Position numbers and translations under genes: made by a program
The notes under the pieces: model-generated
What the model saw: the letters and a program-made list of their open reading frames with translations, nothing else
Database searches by the model: none
What the model was told of the DNA's origin: nothing
DNA from: Neobacillus vireti
GTDB lineage: Bacteria; Bacillota; Bacilli; Bacillales; Cytobacillaceae
Assembly: GCF_001026695.1 (NCBI RefSeq)
Contig: NZ_LDNB01000025.1
Span: 1 to 56,733, forward strand
Length of the DNA: 56,733 nt
Direction of reading: 5' to 3'
Part shown: piece after piece, positions 47,082 through 56,667 of the stretch
Layout of the letters: each line of letters starts with the position of its first letter
Numbering within the stretch: position 1 is the stretch's first letter

Positions 47082-49475
47082 TTATAATGGTTTTATTCTC
47101 CATATATCATCAGCATATTCCTGAATTGTGCGGTCACTTGAGAAATAACCGGCGTTAGCAATATTCACTAACGACTTTTGCTGCCATATGCGCTGATTCT
47201 TATATGTTTCCCCAATTTTCCCCTGAATCTCGGCATAGGAGGCAAAATCCTTCAGGACAAAATATTGATCATTCTCCTCCAAAAGCGAATCAAAAATTGG
47301 TTCAAATTCATTATTCACCCCTGGGAAAAATTCGTTCACTAGCTGGTCAACAGCCTGGAGGATCCGATAATCATGATGATAGTATTCAACGGATTGGTAC
47401 CCTCCATGTTGATAATAGTGAAGAACCTCCTCTGCGGTTAACCCAAAGGTAAAAATATTATCATCCCCAACCAATTCACGAATCTCAATATTTGCGCCAT
47501 CTAATGTTCCTGCCGTAAGGGCACCGTTGATCATAAATTTCATGTTTCCTGTTCCCGATGCTTCCTTACTTGCCGTGGAAATCTGCTCGCTCACATCGGC
47601 TGCCGGAAAGATTTTTTCAGCAAGTGAGACACGATAATTCTCAAGGAAAATTACTTTTAGTTTGTCGGCCACTACTGGATCATTATTTATTTTTTCAGCT
47701 ACGGTATTGATTAATTTGATTATTTTTTTGGCGTAATAATATCCTGGTGAAGCTTTAGCTCCAAAAATAAACACCCTTGGGACGAGCGAAAAACTTGAAT
47801 CTTCCTTTATCCGGTTATATAGGTGCATAATGTGCAAAACATTTAGCAGCTGGCGTTTATAAGCATGGAGCCGTTTCACCTGTACATCAAAAATCGCACC
47901 ATTGTCCACGGCTGTACCAGTCTTATCAAATATGATCTTAGCCAGGGTTTGCTTATTTTCCTTTTTTACTTTTAACAGCTTTTCCAAAAACACGGCGTCA
48001 TTTTGATAATTCAGGAGCTGTTTCAAGTCAGTTGCTGAATAAGTCCAGTCAGGTCCAATCGTTTCCGTAATAAGGGATGATAAGATTGGATTTGCTTTTA
48101 ACAGCCAGCGCCGGTAAGCAATCCCATTTGTTTTATTATTAAATTTCTCGGGATAGAGCTGATAAAAAGGTTTCATCTCCCGTTTCTTTAAAATATCTGT
48201 ATGCAGCTTTGCAACTCCATTGACACTAAAGCTGCCAACAATAGCCAAATGAGCCATTTTGACATAATCATCAGCAAGAATTGCTAGTCTTGCAATCCGC
48301 TCCCAATCGCCTGGAGTCTGTTCCCATAGCTGTTGACAGAAGCGCTCATTAATTTCTTCTACAATCATATATATTCGCGGCAATAACGGCCGGAAAATGC
48401 GAATCGGCCATTTTTCTAATGCCTCTGATAAGGTTGTATGATTCGTATACGAAATCGTATGTGTGGTAATCTGCCAGGCCTGTTCCCAATCAAATCCCTC
48501 CTCATCGATAAGGAGCCTCATCAGCTCTGGAATCGCAAGGACAGGGTGGGTATCATTGATGTGAATACAAACATGTTCATGGAGTGAGTTCAGGCTGCTG
48601 TGCTTTTTACGGTAGTTTTTTAAGATGGATTGAATACTTGACGACACTAAAAAATATTGCTGCTTTAGCCTTAAAATCTTTCCTTCATCATGGGTATCAT
48701 CCGGATATAAAAACTCAGAAATCGCTTCTGTTTCCCGCTTATATTTTAAGATATCTTCATGAAATGGAAACTGGGATGGCTCCGCATTCCAAAGTCTTAA
48801 CGTATTAACGGTTTTTGCTTGAAATCCAAGTACTGGCATGTCGTGTGGGACAGCGGTAACCGTCTCTGCGTTCAGATGATAAAAGACGAGCCGGCCCTTT
48901 TCCTGCTTTGCTTCCACCTTGCCCCAAAACGGAATTTTCACCGCACAATCCGCCTTGCGGATCTCCCAAACATTGCCGCTCCGCAGCCATTGTTCAGGCA
49001 GTTCGACTTGATAGCCATCGACAATTTTCTGCTCAAATAAGCCATGCTTATATCGAATGCCATGTCCATGTCCCGGTAAATTCAGTGAAGCAAGTGAATC
49101 TAAGAAACAGGCGGCCAGTCTTCCTAAGCCGCCGTTTCCTAAGCCTGCATCTGCTTCTAATTCCTCAAGCTCCCCCAAATCAATCCCGAGTTCCTGAAGA
49201 CCGGCCTGCACAATTTCTTCGACACCAAGGTTGATTAAATTTTGTCTTAATAGTTTCCCTAATAAATATTCAATTGAAAGGTAGTAAACCTGCTTTCCCT
49301 TTGCCGCTAGATATTTTTCATTGGTTGTAATCCAATCATGGCTGACAAATTCACGAATCATCTGGCCAAGAGTTTGATAGTAGTCTCTAGGCGTACTTTC
49401 CGAAAAACTCCTCCCAGATACCATCTCAAGTCTTTTTAGAAAATTCCCCTTAAATTCGGCGGTACTAGAAAACAT
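47082..49475 (-). CDS. glgP: Glycogen phosphorylase
   Basis: A 797-residue enzyme releasing glucose-1-phosphate from glycogen. The pyridoxal-phosphate lysine lies in EASGTGNMKFMINGALTAGTLDGANIEI. The N-terminal glucan-binding core LEADAGLGNGGLGRLAACFLDSLASLNLPGHGHGIRY is also typical. ATG 49475 is chosen because AAGGAGTG precedes it and the product starts MFSSTAEF. It overlaps the 3' end of glgA by 11 nt. It is the last gene of the glgBCDAP operon. Confidence 0.96.
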   Translation of the reverse strand: MFSSTAEFKGNFLKRLEMVSGRSFSESTPRDYYQTLGQMIREFVSHDWITTNEKYLAAKGKQVYYLSIEYLLGKLLRQNLINLGVEEIVQAGLQELGIDLGELEELEADAGLGNGGLGRLAACFLDSLASLNLPGHGHGIRYKHGLFEQKIVDGYQVELPEQWLRSGNVWEIRKADCAVKIPFWGKVEAKQEKGRLVFYHLNAETVTAVPHDMPVLGFQAKTVNTLRLWNAEPSQFPFHEDILKYKRETEAISEFLYPDDTHDEGKILRLKQQYFLVSSSIQSILKNYRKKHSSLNSLHEHVCIHINDTHPVLAIPELMRLLIDEEGFDWEQAWQITTHTISYTNHTTLSEALEKWPIRIFRPLLPRIYMIVEEINERFCQQLWEQTPGDWERIARLAILADDYVKMAHLAIVGSFSVNGVAKLHTDILKKREMKPFYQLYPEKFNNKTNGIAYRRWLLKANPILSSLITETIGPDWTYSATDLKQLLNYQNDAVFLEKLLKVKKENKQTLAKIIFDKTGTAVDNGAIFDVQVKRLHAYKRQLLNVLHIMHLYNRIKEDSSFSLVPRVFIFGAKASPGYYYAKKIIKLINTVAEKINNDPVVADKLKVIFLENYRVSLAEKIFPAADVSEQISTASKEASGTGNMKFMINGALTAGTLDGANIEIRELVGDDNIFTFGLTAEEVLHYYQHGGYQSVEYYHHDYRILQAVDQLVNEFFPGVNNEFEPIFDSLLEENDQYFVLKDFASYAEIQGKIGETYKNQRIWQQKSLVNIANAGYFSSDRTIQEYADDIWRIKPL

Positions 49476-50916
49476 GGGTTTCACTCCTTGAGATGAGCTC
49501 AGCATATAGCTGGTTATAACGAAACGCGGACTGTACCCAGCTATAATCCATGTCCATTGCTTGTTTTACAATTGATTCCCAGGTATCGGTATCATGATAA
49601 AAACCTATTGCTCTTTGAATGGTCGCGAGCATTTCATGGGCATTGAAGTTTCGGAAGGAAAAGCCGTTTCCTTCGCCAGTAAATTCGTTCCAGGCCTTTA
49701 CCGTATCATTTAAGCCTCCTGTCTCACGAACAATTGGGATCGCCCCGTATTTCATCGCAATCAACTGGCTGAGACCGCATGGCTCAAATAAGGATGGCAT
49801 TAAGAACATATCTGCCGCTGCATATAGCTTATGAGCAAGTTCCTCATTAAAACCAGTATGAACCTTTAACTTCTCCGGGTAAATGCGGGCAGCCTGCCTT
49901 AAATGCTCTTCATATTCAAAATCGCCGGTACCTAGAATGATCACCTGTAAATCCTCTTGCAATATTTCCCGAAGGACGCATTTCACTAAATCAAGCCCTT
50001 TTTGCTTTGTGAGCCTGGAAATCATCACTAATAAAGGAGTTCTAGAGCTTTGCCGCAACCCAAACTGCTTTTGGATTTCTCGTTTATTAATTTGCTTATT
50101 TCGCTGATTATCGGCTGTAAAGGGTTGATAAATCAATGGGTCTTCTGCCGGATTATAGAAGTCATCGTCTATTCCATTTAATATTCCTACAATATCATCA
50201 TTTCTTTCTCGTAATAAACCCTCTAGTTTTTCCCCGTAAACTTCCGTTTGAATTTCATCTTTATAGGTTGGGCTCACCGTCGTAATTTTATCAGCGGCGA
50301 CAAGCGCTCCCTTCATAAAATTGATATTCCCGAAAAACTCTAAATGGCCTGGGTGAAAGGAGTGATGATCCATCCCTAACAAATCTCCAAGAACCTCTTT
50401 TGGAAAAACCCCTTGGAATTGTAGGTTATGAATCGTAAATACCGTCCGCATTAAACCATAGCCTTTTCTCTTGTAATACTCCGTCCTTAATAGATAGGGA
50501 ATCATAGCAGTATGCCAGTCGTGGCAGTGGAGCACATCCGGGAAAAAGTCCAGCTCTGCCAGTGTTTCTAAAACCGCCCGATTAAAATAGGCAAATCTTT
50601 CTCCATCATCAAAAAAACCGTATAGCTGTTCACGTTTAAAGTAGTATTCATTATCGACAAAATAATAGGTAACTCCCTGATGCGTAAGCTCCTCGATACC
50701 GCAATATTGATTTCTCCAACCGACAGGAACGGAGAATTCCTTGAGCTTCTTCATTTCATTCTTATAATCATCAGAAATGGTTCCGTATTTAGGGAGAATG
50801 ACCCTGACATCTGTTCCAAGACTTCTCAATTCTTTGGGAAGCGAACCGGCAACATCAGCAAGTCCCCCCGATTTTGCAAATGGTCCGCATTCTGAAACGG
50901 AAAATAATACTTTCAT
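49465..50916 (-). CDS. glgA: Glycogen synthase (ADP-glucose)
   Basis: A 483-residue GT5 glycosyltransferase elongating alpha-1,4-glucan from ADP-glucose. The N-terminus is SECGPFAKSGGLADVAGSLPKEL, containing the ADP-glucose-binding KxGGL. C-terminal SLFEPCGLSQLIAMKYGAIPIVRETGGLNDTV contains the catalytic Glu region. The ATG overlaps the glgD stop codon by 4 nt. Confidence 0.97.
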   Translation of the reverse strand: MKVLFSVSECGPFAKSGGLADVAGSLPKELRSLGTDVRVILPKYGTISDDYKNEMKKLKEFSVPVGWRNQYCGIEELTHQGVTYYFVDNEYYFKREQLYGFFDDGERFAYFNRAVLETLAELDFFPDVLHCHDWHTAMIPYLLRTEYYKRKGYGLMRTVFTIHNLQFQGVFPKEVLGDLLGMDHHSFHPGHLEFFGNINFMKGALVAADKITTVSPTYKDEIQTEVYGEKLEGLLRERNDDIVGILNGIDDDFYNPAEDPLIYQPFTADNQRNKQINKREIQKQFGLRQSSRTPLLVMISRLTKQKGLDLVKCVLREILQEDLQVIILGTGDFEYEEHLRQAARIYPEKLKVHTGFNEELAHKLYAAADMFLMPSLFEPCGLSQLIAMKYGAIPIVRETGGLNDTVKAWNEFTGEGNGFSFRNFNAHEMLATIQRAIGFYHDTDTWESIVKQAMDMDYSWVQSAFRYNQLYAELISRSETHVF

Positions 50917-51944
50917 GTGTTCATCAACGCTCCTTGCTTTGTCCCCTTACGAATCACATAAGGTGAAGCAGTTGTTCCGGATATATGGGTTCCAGCGTCC
51001 ACTTTCACATCTTTATCTAAAATTACCGAATCTAAATAACAATTTTCTTCAATTTGGCACTTCTGCATAATTATGCAGTTCTTTATAACTGCTCCCTTGC
51101 CAATCTTCACCCCACGGGAAACGATGCTATTTTCCACCGTCCCGCCAATCAGGCATCCATTGGCAATCATTGCATTTTTTACAAATGAACCTTTAATATA
51201 TTTGGTCGGCGGCTCATCCTTTACCTTTGTAAAGATTGGCTGTTCTTTGATAAATAATTGCTTCCAGTAATCAGTTTTAAGCAAATTCATGCTGGTATTA
51301 TAATAGTTTTCGATTGAATCTATCATCACTGCATAACCGTCGTATTCATAGTGGCAAATGTTATAAAGAGGGTGGCGATTGTTCACGACATCCTTCATAC
51401 ATGAATAGCCTGTTTCATGTCTTGTTTCGATCAATTTAATCAACAGGGAGGTTTTAATTAAGTACATTTCCATTGAACCGCTATCTTGATGGCGGATTTC
51501 GGTAATATCACAACCAGAATCACTATGCCAGTCAAGTATTGGTCGGAAGTCCATATTAAAAATGGTATAACAATTAGAAATTATGGAATACTCCTGAGTA
51601 CTTCGGTAGAAAAAGTCTAAATTGGCTGCAAAATGTTCAAATGAACCAATTCTATTCCCATCGGTATCAACTATAGGTGATGGAAAAAAGAATAAACCAT
51701 CACGCTTTCGATTTAAATCCCAATTTTTCCCTGAACCAAGATGATCCATTAACGAACGATACTGCATCTTTGGAAAAATTGCCACACTGCGGATCCCTGA
51801 ATTCACCATATTCGATAGCACAAAATCAATAATCCGGTACCGTCCTGCAAAAGGCAGGGCCGCTAATGAACGGTGTGTGAGCAGATCCTCTAAATCTTCA
51901 TGGTAAGTAGTTGCATCAATTACACCCAAAAGCCTTCTTTTCAA
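50913..51944 (-). CDS. glgD: GlgD, ADP-glucose pyrophosphorylase-like subunit
   Basis: A 343-residue homologue of GlgC that in Bacillaceae partners GlgC as a regulatory or weakly catalytic subunit. The N-terminal nucleotide-binding loop GGxGxRL of GlgC is replaced by LLGVIDATTYHEDLEDLLTHR, so it probably lacks full activity. The PFAGRYRIIDFVLSNMVNSGI motif and C-terminal left-handed helix are retained. TTG 51944 is the start: GGGGGGA lies 6 nt upstream and the length equals B. subtilis GlgD. It begins 23 nt after glgC. Confidence 0.92.
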   Translation of the reverse strand: MKRRLLGVIDATTYHEDLEDLLTHRSLAALPFAGRYRIIDFVLSNMVNSGIRSVAIFPKMQYRSLMDHLGSGKNWDLNRKRDGLFFFPSPIVDTDGNRIGSFEHFAANLDFFYRSTQEYSIISNCYTIFNMDFRPILDWHSDSGCDITEIRHQDSGSMEMYLIKTSLLIKLIETRHETGYSCMKDVVNNRHPLYNICHYEYDGYAVMIDSIENYYNTSMNLLKTDYWKQLFIKEQPIFTKVKDEPPTKYIKGSFVKNAMIANGCLIGGTVENSIVSRGVKIGKGAVIKNCIIMQKCQIEENCYLDSVILDKDVKVDAGTHISGTTASPYVIRKGTKQGALMNT

Positions 51945-51967
51945 TCCAAGTCCCCCCAAATATATAA

Positions 51968-53113
51968 TTAAAAAGCAGAGTACAACCCGCTTAACATTTC
52001 TTCAGTCACAAGAATAATTTCATCTTCAAATGAACGAATCACGGTCCCGTCTGGTATTTTAACATCAAATGGAACAATGGCCCTTTCAATCAAACAATTG
52101 CTGCCAATAACAGCATCAGGCATAATGACGGATTCTTTAATCGTCGAGCCGCTTCCAACCGATACACCTTGAAATAAAACAGATTTTTCAATTTCCCCGT
52201 TAATCGTACAGCCCTCGTTAATCAGCGACTCTCTAACAATCGCATCAGAAGAAATATATTGCGGCGGCTGATTCGGATTGACAGAATAAATTCTCCAGTC
52301 GTGATCAAACAAATCTAGCTCACATTCTTCATTCAATAAATCCATATTCGCTTCCCACAGGCTTTGAACCGTTCCGACATCCTTCCAATATCCTTTAAAA
52401 GGATATGCGAACAATTTCTTATTTTCCTCGAGCAGCATCGGAATCACATCTTTCCCAAAATCATGACTCGACTCAGGATTACGATCATCCATTTCTAAAT
52501 ATTCCTTCAGAATATTCCAGCTAAAAATATAAATACCCATAGATGCTAGATTATTCTTCGGGCTGCTAGGCTTTTCCTCAAACTCTACTATTCTCAAATC
52601 CTCATTTGTATTCATGATCCCAAATCGGCTCGCTTCCGCCCAGGGAACCTCAATTAATGAAATCGTGACATCGGCCCTTTTTTCAATATGATATTCCAGC
52701 ATGCTCTCGTAATTCATTTTGTAAATATGGTCGCCTGACAGGATTAATACATAGTCAGGCTGGTATTGCTTTAAATAATTCATGTTCTGATAGATTGCAC
52801 TTGCCGTCCCGGTATACCACTTTACTTCCGAAGACTCGCTATACGGCGGTAAAACAGTCACACCGCCATCTTTGCGATCAAGATCCCAGGCGCTCCCAAT
52901 TCCAATATAAGAGTTTAACAGCAGCGGCTGGTATTGAGTAAGAACCCCTACCGTATCGATACCTGAATTGGTACAATTACTCAACGTAAAATCGATAATT
53001 CTATATTTTCCGCCAAAGGGTACAGCCGGCTTCGCCAATTCCTTAGTCAGCGAATTAAGCCTGCTTCCTTTCCCCCCTGCTAACAGCATGGCTACGCACT
53101 TTTTCTTTGCCAT
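51968..53113 (-). CDS. glgC: Glucose-1-phosphate adenylyltransferase
   Basis: The 381-residue enzyme makes ADP-glucose, the committed step of glycogen synthesis. MLLAGGKGSRLNSLTKELAKPAVPFGGKYRIIDFTLSNC is the catalytic nucleotidyltransferase loop. ILSGDHIYKMNYESML and VEFEEKPSSPKNNLASMGIYIF follow, then a hexapeptide-repeat C-terminus. AAAGGAG precedes the ATG. Its start lies inside the end of glgB (59-nt overlap). Confidence 0.97.
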   Translation of the reverse strand: MAKKKCVAMLLAGGKGSRLNSLTKELAKPAVPFGGKYRIIDFTLSNCTNSGIDTVGVLTQYQPLLLNSYIGIGSAWDLDRKDGGVTVLPPYSESSEVKWYTGTASAIYQNMNYLKQYQPDYVLILSGDHIYKMNYESMLEYHIEKRADVTISLIEVPWAEASRFGIMNTNEDLRIVEFEEKPSSPKNNLASMGIYIFSWNILKEYLEMDDRNPESSHDFGKDVIPMLLEENKKLFAYPFKGYWKDVGTVQSLWEANMDLLNEECELDLFDHDWRIYSVNPNQPPQYISSDAIVRESLINEGCTINGEIEKSVLFQGVSVGSGSTIKESVIMPDAVIGSNCLIERAIVPFDVKIPDGTVIRSFEDEIILVTEEMLSGLYSAF

Positions 53114-55004
53114 TTCCTTTTCTCTCCTTTCGTTTGTTTACTGGTCTTATTATTTGAAAACCAAACGGGGGAATTGTTAAATTAATTGAATATGGCTGCC
53201 CATGAAATGGCTCTTCCATTGCCAAAATTGTTTTTTTATTTATCAATCCAGTCCCACCGTATTCTTCTTGATCACTAGTAAATATTTCTCGATATTCACC
53301 CAATTTAGGGACCCCAATCCGATAAACCGGATAGCTAATTGCTGTAAAGTTGCAAATAATGATGAGGCTATCTGCTTCTTTCTTCCCTTTACGAATAAAT
53401 GAGAAAATTGATTGATTGCTGTTGTTGGCGTCAATCCACTCAAATCCATCCTGTAAATGATCCAATTCATATAGTGCTTTTGAACGCTTATACAGTTTAA
53501 TCAATACTTTTACATATGCATTTAGATTCTCGTGCATGCCATATTCCATTAAGTTCCAATCAAGTTGTTCTTTATCCTTCCATTCGGAAAACTGGCCAAA
53601 TTCAAAGCCCATAAATAATAGTTTCTTTCCTGGGTGCGCAAACATGTAACCTAGTAACAGTCTTAGCTGGGCAAATTTCTCCCGATAATCCCCCGGCATT
53701 TTATCTAGGAGCGACTTTTTCCCATGAACCACTTCATCGTGCGAAAATGGCAGCATAAAGTTTTCTAAATAGGTATATAAAAGTGAAAAAGTGACTTTTG
53801 TATGAACTTCTGAACGTGAAAATGGCGGTGTTTCTGCATATTCCAGCATGTCATTCATCCAGCCCATATTCCATTTGTAATCAAACCCAAGCCCGCCGTA
53901 CTGAACGGGACCTGTTACTTGAGGGAAATCGGTGGAATCCTCTCCTATCATTAAAAAATGCGGATCATATTCATGGACTTCCTTATTTAACTTTTTCAAA
54001 AAGTTAATTCCAAATGAATTTTCGCGTTTATTTCCAAAGGAATTAGACCAATAAATGATATTAGCAACCGCATCCGTCCGAAACCCATCAATATGAAAAT
54101 AATCTATCCAAAAAAGTGCGTTTGAGATGAGGAAGCTTTGTACCTCTCCCTTTCCAAGGTCAAAGTTCGCTGTACCCCATACTACATTTTCTCTATCTTC
54201 AGCATGGCTGTAAGAATAAATATGTGTTCCATCAAAGCGGTATAAGCCATGCGCATCCTTGCAAAAGTGCCCGGGAACCCAATCAAGAATGATACCAATC
54301 CCATGCTGATGACATTGATCAATAAAGTATCTAAAGTCATCAGGTGTACCATATCTGGATGTTGCAGAAAAGTAACCTGTTCCTTGGTATCCCCACGAAT
54401 CGTCGAGCGGATGCTCGACAAGTGGCAATAATTCTATATGGGTAAAGCCATGCTCCACTACATATGGAATAATTTCTGCGGCCAATTCTTTATAGGACAG
54501 AAAGCTTCCGTCTGGTTTTTTTCGCCAGGACCCTAGATGGATTTCATAAATGACTACAGGCTCTGATAAAAGGTTCTGTTTTTCTCTTCGCTTCATCCAA
54601 TGGTCGTCTTCCCACTCATAACTGCTTAACGAATACACAACTGAAGCAGTATTTGGCCTTAATTCCGAATAAAATGCAAACGGATCTGCTTTTAAAAATC
54701 TTTCCCCTGTTTGTGAGATTATTTCATACTTATAAAGCCTGCCTTCTAGTTCCTGGTTTAAAATTAGAATCCATACGCCTTCATCATTAACTTTTCTTAG
54801 TTCATATCCATCACCATTCCAGTTATTAAAATCGCCCGTAAGCCGTACCTGGCTGGCATTAGGTGCCCATACGCAAAAACGTGTATAAACCTTGTCGGAA
54901 TCCTTAAAGATATGAGCGCCAAAAAGCTGATGACTTTGAAAAAAATTCCCCTCGTGAAATAAGTGCAGCTGATAATCAGTCGGAAATATCGTGTTCACTG
55001 TCAT
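53055..55004 (-). CDS. glgB: 1,4-alpha-Glucan branching enzyme
   Basis: A GH13 enzyme of about 649 residues introducing alpha-1,6 branches. An N-terminal CBM48 module (FCVWAPNASQVRLTGDFNNWNG) is followed by the catalytic barrel. Its GH13 regions are DWVPGHF, DGFRTDAVANI (nucleophile Asp), GEDSTDFP (acid Glu) and FSHDEVVHG. ATG 55004 is preferred because GAGGAG precedes it. The C-terminal 20 or so residues, overlapping glgC, are a basic, Lys/Arg/Gly-rich tail not needed for the fold. It is the first gene of glgBCDAP. A TATAAT lies upstream (55050-55045, minus), but no good -35. Confidence 0.95.
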   Translation of the reverse strand: MTVNTIFPTDYQLHLFHEGNFFQSHQLFGAHIFKDSDKVYTRFCVWAPNASQVRLTGDFNNWNGDGYELRKVNDEGVWILILNQELEGRLYKYEIISQTGERFLKADPFAFYSELRPNTASVVYSLSSYEWEDDHWMKRREKQNLLSEPVVIYEIHLGSWRKKPDGSFLSYKELAAEIIPYVVEHGFTHIELLPLVEHPLDDSWGYQGTGYFSATSRYGTPDDFRYFIDQCHQHGIGIILDWVPGHFCKDAHGLYRFDGTHIYSYSHAEDRENVVWGTANFDLGKGEVQSFLISNALFWIDYFHIDGFRTDAVANIIYWSNSFGNKRENSFGINFLKKLNKEVHEYDPHFLMIGEDSTDFPQVTGPVQYGGLGFDYKWNMGWMNDMLEYAETPPFSRSEVHTKVTFSLLYTYLENFMLPFSHDEVVHGKKSLLDKMPGDYREKFAQLRLLLGYMFAHPGKKLLFMGFEFGQFSEWKDKEQLDWNLMEYGMHENLNAYVKVLIKLYKRSKALYELDHLQDGFEWIDANNSNQSIFSFIRKGKKEADSLIIICNFTAISYPVYRIGVPKLGEYREIFTSDQEEYGGTGLINKKTILAMEEPFHGQPYSINLTIPPFGFQIIRPVNKRKERKGNGKEKVRSHAVSRGERKQA

Positions 55005-55424
55005 GGCTCTCCTCATCCTCAATGAAAATATGTATTTCAAAGACCAATTATAAGTGCAAATGAAGCATATGCCTCGAAAAACTTTTTTATCTTTTCTGAC
55101 AACAACCGATACAGGCTGTTATAATGAGGGGTTATTCATCAAATTTCAGCACAGATCGACATATTATTTTGCAGTAAACGACAAAATTCTATAAAGTTTT
55201 TTATAAATTTTTTTAAAAATGAAGCAAAAAAATTATTTGATTTTTAATAAAAGAATAGTCTGAAATTAGTTCATCGAAGGAGAATGTAAGCGGTACCAAT
55301 ATATCCGAGAATATAGTTTAAAGAAAAATGCTATCTAGATATAATGTTTTTTGTGAAAACAAACCAAAGATAAGGGAAAATTGGTGAGGATTGATCTGGA
55401 CAATCTAAAAAAGAACACAAAAAA

Positions 55425-55450
55425 ACTGATGATAATTATCATCAGTTTTT
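55425..55450 (-). terminator. Terminator of the tRNA operon
   Basis: ACTGATGAT / ATCATCAGT stem with AATT loop and flanking A/T runs, just past tRNA-Glu. The adjoining 55060-55420 stretch up to glgB shows no gene, only AT-rich sequence. Confidence 0.88.
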
Positions 55451-55455
55451 TTGTA

Positions 55456-55527
55456 TGACCCCTACGGGATTCGAACCCGTGTTACCGCCGTGAAAGGGCG
55501 GTGTCTTAACCGCTTGACCAAGGGGCC
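55456..55527 (-). tRNA. tRNA-Glu (UUC)
   Basis: Cloverleaf with anticodon loop CTTTCAC and T-arm GGGTTCGAATCCC. No CCA is encoded. Last gene of the trnB-type cluster. Confidence 0.97.
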
Positions 55528-55537
55528 AAAAATTTTA

Positions 55538-55628
55538 TGGCGGAGAAGGAGGGATTTGAACCCTCGCGCCGGTTACCCGACCTACACCCTTAGCAGGGGC
55601 GCCTCTTCAGCCTCTTGAGTACTTCCCC
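55538..55628 (-). tRNA. tRNA-Ser (GCU)
   Basis: Class II tRNA with a long variable arm, anticodon GCT, CCA encoded. Confidence 0.97.
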
Positions 55629-55633
55629 ATAAA

Positions 55634-55708
55634 TGGCTCCGCAGGTAGGACTCGAACCTACGACCGATCGGTTAACAGCCGATAGCTCTACCACTGAGCT
55701 ACTGCGGA
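55634..55708 (-). tRNA. tRNA-Asn (GUU)
   Basis: Anticodon GTT in loop CTGTTAA, CCA encoded. Confidence 0.97.
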
Positions 55709-55734
55709 ATAATATAAATATGATTATATGATAA

Positions 55735-55808
<74 letters not shown>

Positions 55809-55814
55809 ATATTT

Positions 55815-55888
55815 TGGAGCGGGTGATGGGAATCGAACCCACTACATCAGCTTGGAAGGCTGAGGTTTTACCAGTAAACTACACCCGC
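55815..55888 (-). tRNA. tRNA-Gly (UCC)
   Basis: Anticodon TCC in loop CTTCCAA, CCA encoded. Confidence 0.97.
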
Positions 55889-55900
55889 AAAAAAATAATA

Positions 55901-55977
55901 TGGGGCGACTGATGGGAATCGAACCCACGAATGCCTGAACCACAATCAGGTGCGTTAACCACTTCGCCACAATCGCC
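55901..55977 (-). tRNA. tRNA-His (GUG)
   Basis: Anticodon GTG in loop TTGTGGT. The extra 5' G pairing with C73 is present. CCA encoded. Confidence 0.97.
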
Positions 55978-56003
55978 ATAACAACAATCTATTCAAATAA
56001 AAA

Positions 56004-56079
56004 TGGTGGCTCAGGACGGAATCGAACCGCCGACACAAGGATTTTCAGTCCTTTGCTCTACCGACTGAGCTACTGAGCC
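56004..56079 (-). tRNA. tRNA-Phe (GAA)
   Basis: Anticodon GAA in loop CTGAAAA, CCA encoded. Confidence 0.97.
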
Positions 56080-56085
56080 AACATA

Positions 56086-56162
56086 TGGCGGTCTGGACGG
56101 GACTCGAACCCGCGACCTCCTGCGTGACAGGCAGGCATTCTAACCAACTGAACTACCAGACC
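56086..56162 (-). tRNA. tRNA-Asp (GUC)
   Basis: Anticodon GTC in loop CTGTCAC, CCA encoded. Confidence 0.97.
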
Positions 56163-56165
56163 GAA

Positions 56166-56239
<74 letters not shown>

Positions 56240-56263
56240 ACAATAATAATAATAAAGATAATA

Positions 56264-56356
56264 TGGAGGAGGAAGAGGGATTCGAACCCCCGCGCGGTAT
56301 GACCCGCCTGTCGGTTTTCAAGACCGATCCCTTCAGCCAAACTTGGGTATTCCTCC
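56264..56356 (-). tRNA. tRNA-Ser (UGA)
   Basis: Class II tRNA with a long variable arm, anticodon TGA, CCA encoded. Confidence 0.97.
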
Positions 56357-56374
56357 GTAATAAGATGAAGCTAA

Positions 56375-56451
56375 TGGTGGACCTTGTAGGACTCGAACCT
56401 ACGACCGGACGGTTATGAGCCGTCTGCTCTAACCAGCTGAGCTAAAGGTCC
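56375..56451 (-). tRNA. tRNA-Ile2 (CAU, lysidine-modified)
   Basis: The gene anticodon is CAT, but the body (GGACCTTTAGCTCAGC and acceptor AAGGTCC) matches the minor Bacillus tRNA-Ile whose C34 is converted to lysidine by TilS to read AUA. The order Met-Ile-Ser-fMet in B. subtilis trnB supports this. CCA encoded. Confidence 0.85.
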
Positions 56452-56476
56452 AAGTAGAATACAACTTTAAGATATT

Positions 56477-56553
56477 TGGTAGCGGCGGAGGGGATCGAAC
56501 CCCCGACCTTACGGGTATGAACCGTACGCTCTAGCCAGCTGAGCTACACCGCC
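56477..56553 (-). tRNA. Elongator tRNA-Met (CAU)
   Basis: Anticodon CAT in loop TTCATAC. The body GGCGGTGTAGCTCAGCTGGC is that of Bacillus elongator Met tRNA. CCA encoded. Confidence 0.9.
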
Positions 56554-56576
56554 AAATATATATAATTAAATCAAGG

Positions 56577-56649
56577 TGGAGCCTAGCGGGATCGAACCGC
56601 TGACCTCCTGCGTGCAAAGCAGGCGCTCTCCCAGCTGAGCTAAGGCCCC
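56577..56649 (-). tRNA. tRNA-Ala (UGC)
   Basis: Anticodon TGC in loop TTTGCAC, no complete CCA encoded. Confidence 0.96.
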
Positions 56650-56667
56650 ATAAAGAAGTAAGAAGAA

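Noticed and set aside
52968..53180. Antisense frames within the glg operon
   Set aside because: They are shadows of glgB/glgC in other frames, without start signals or recognisable content.
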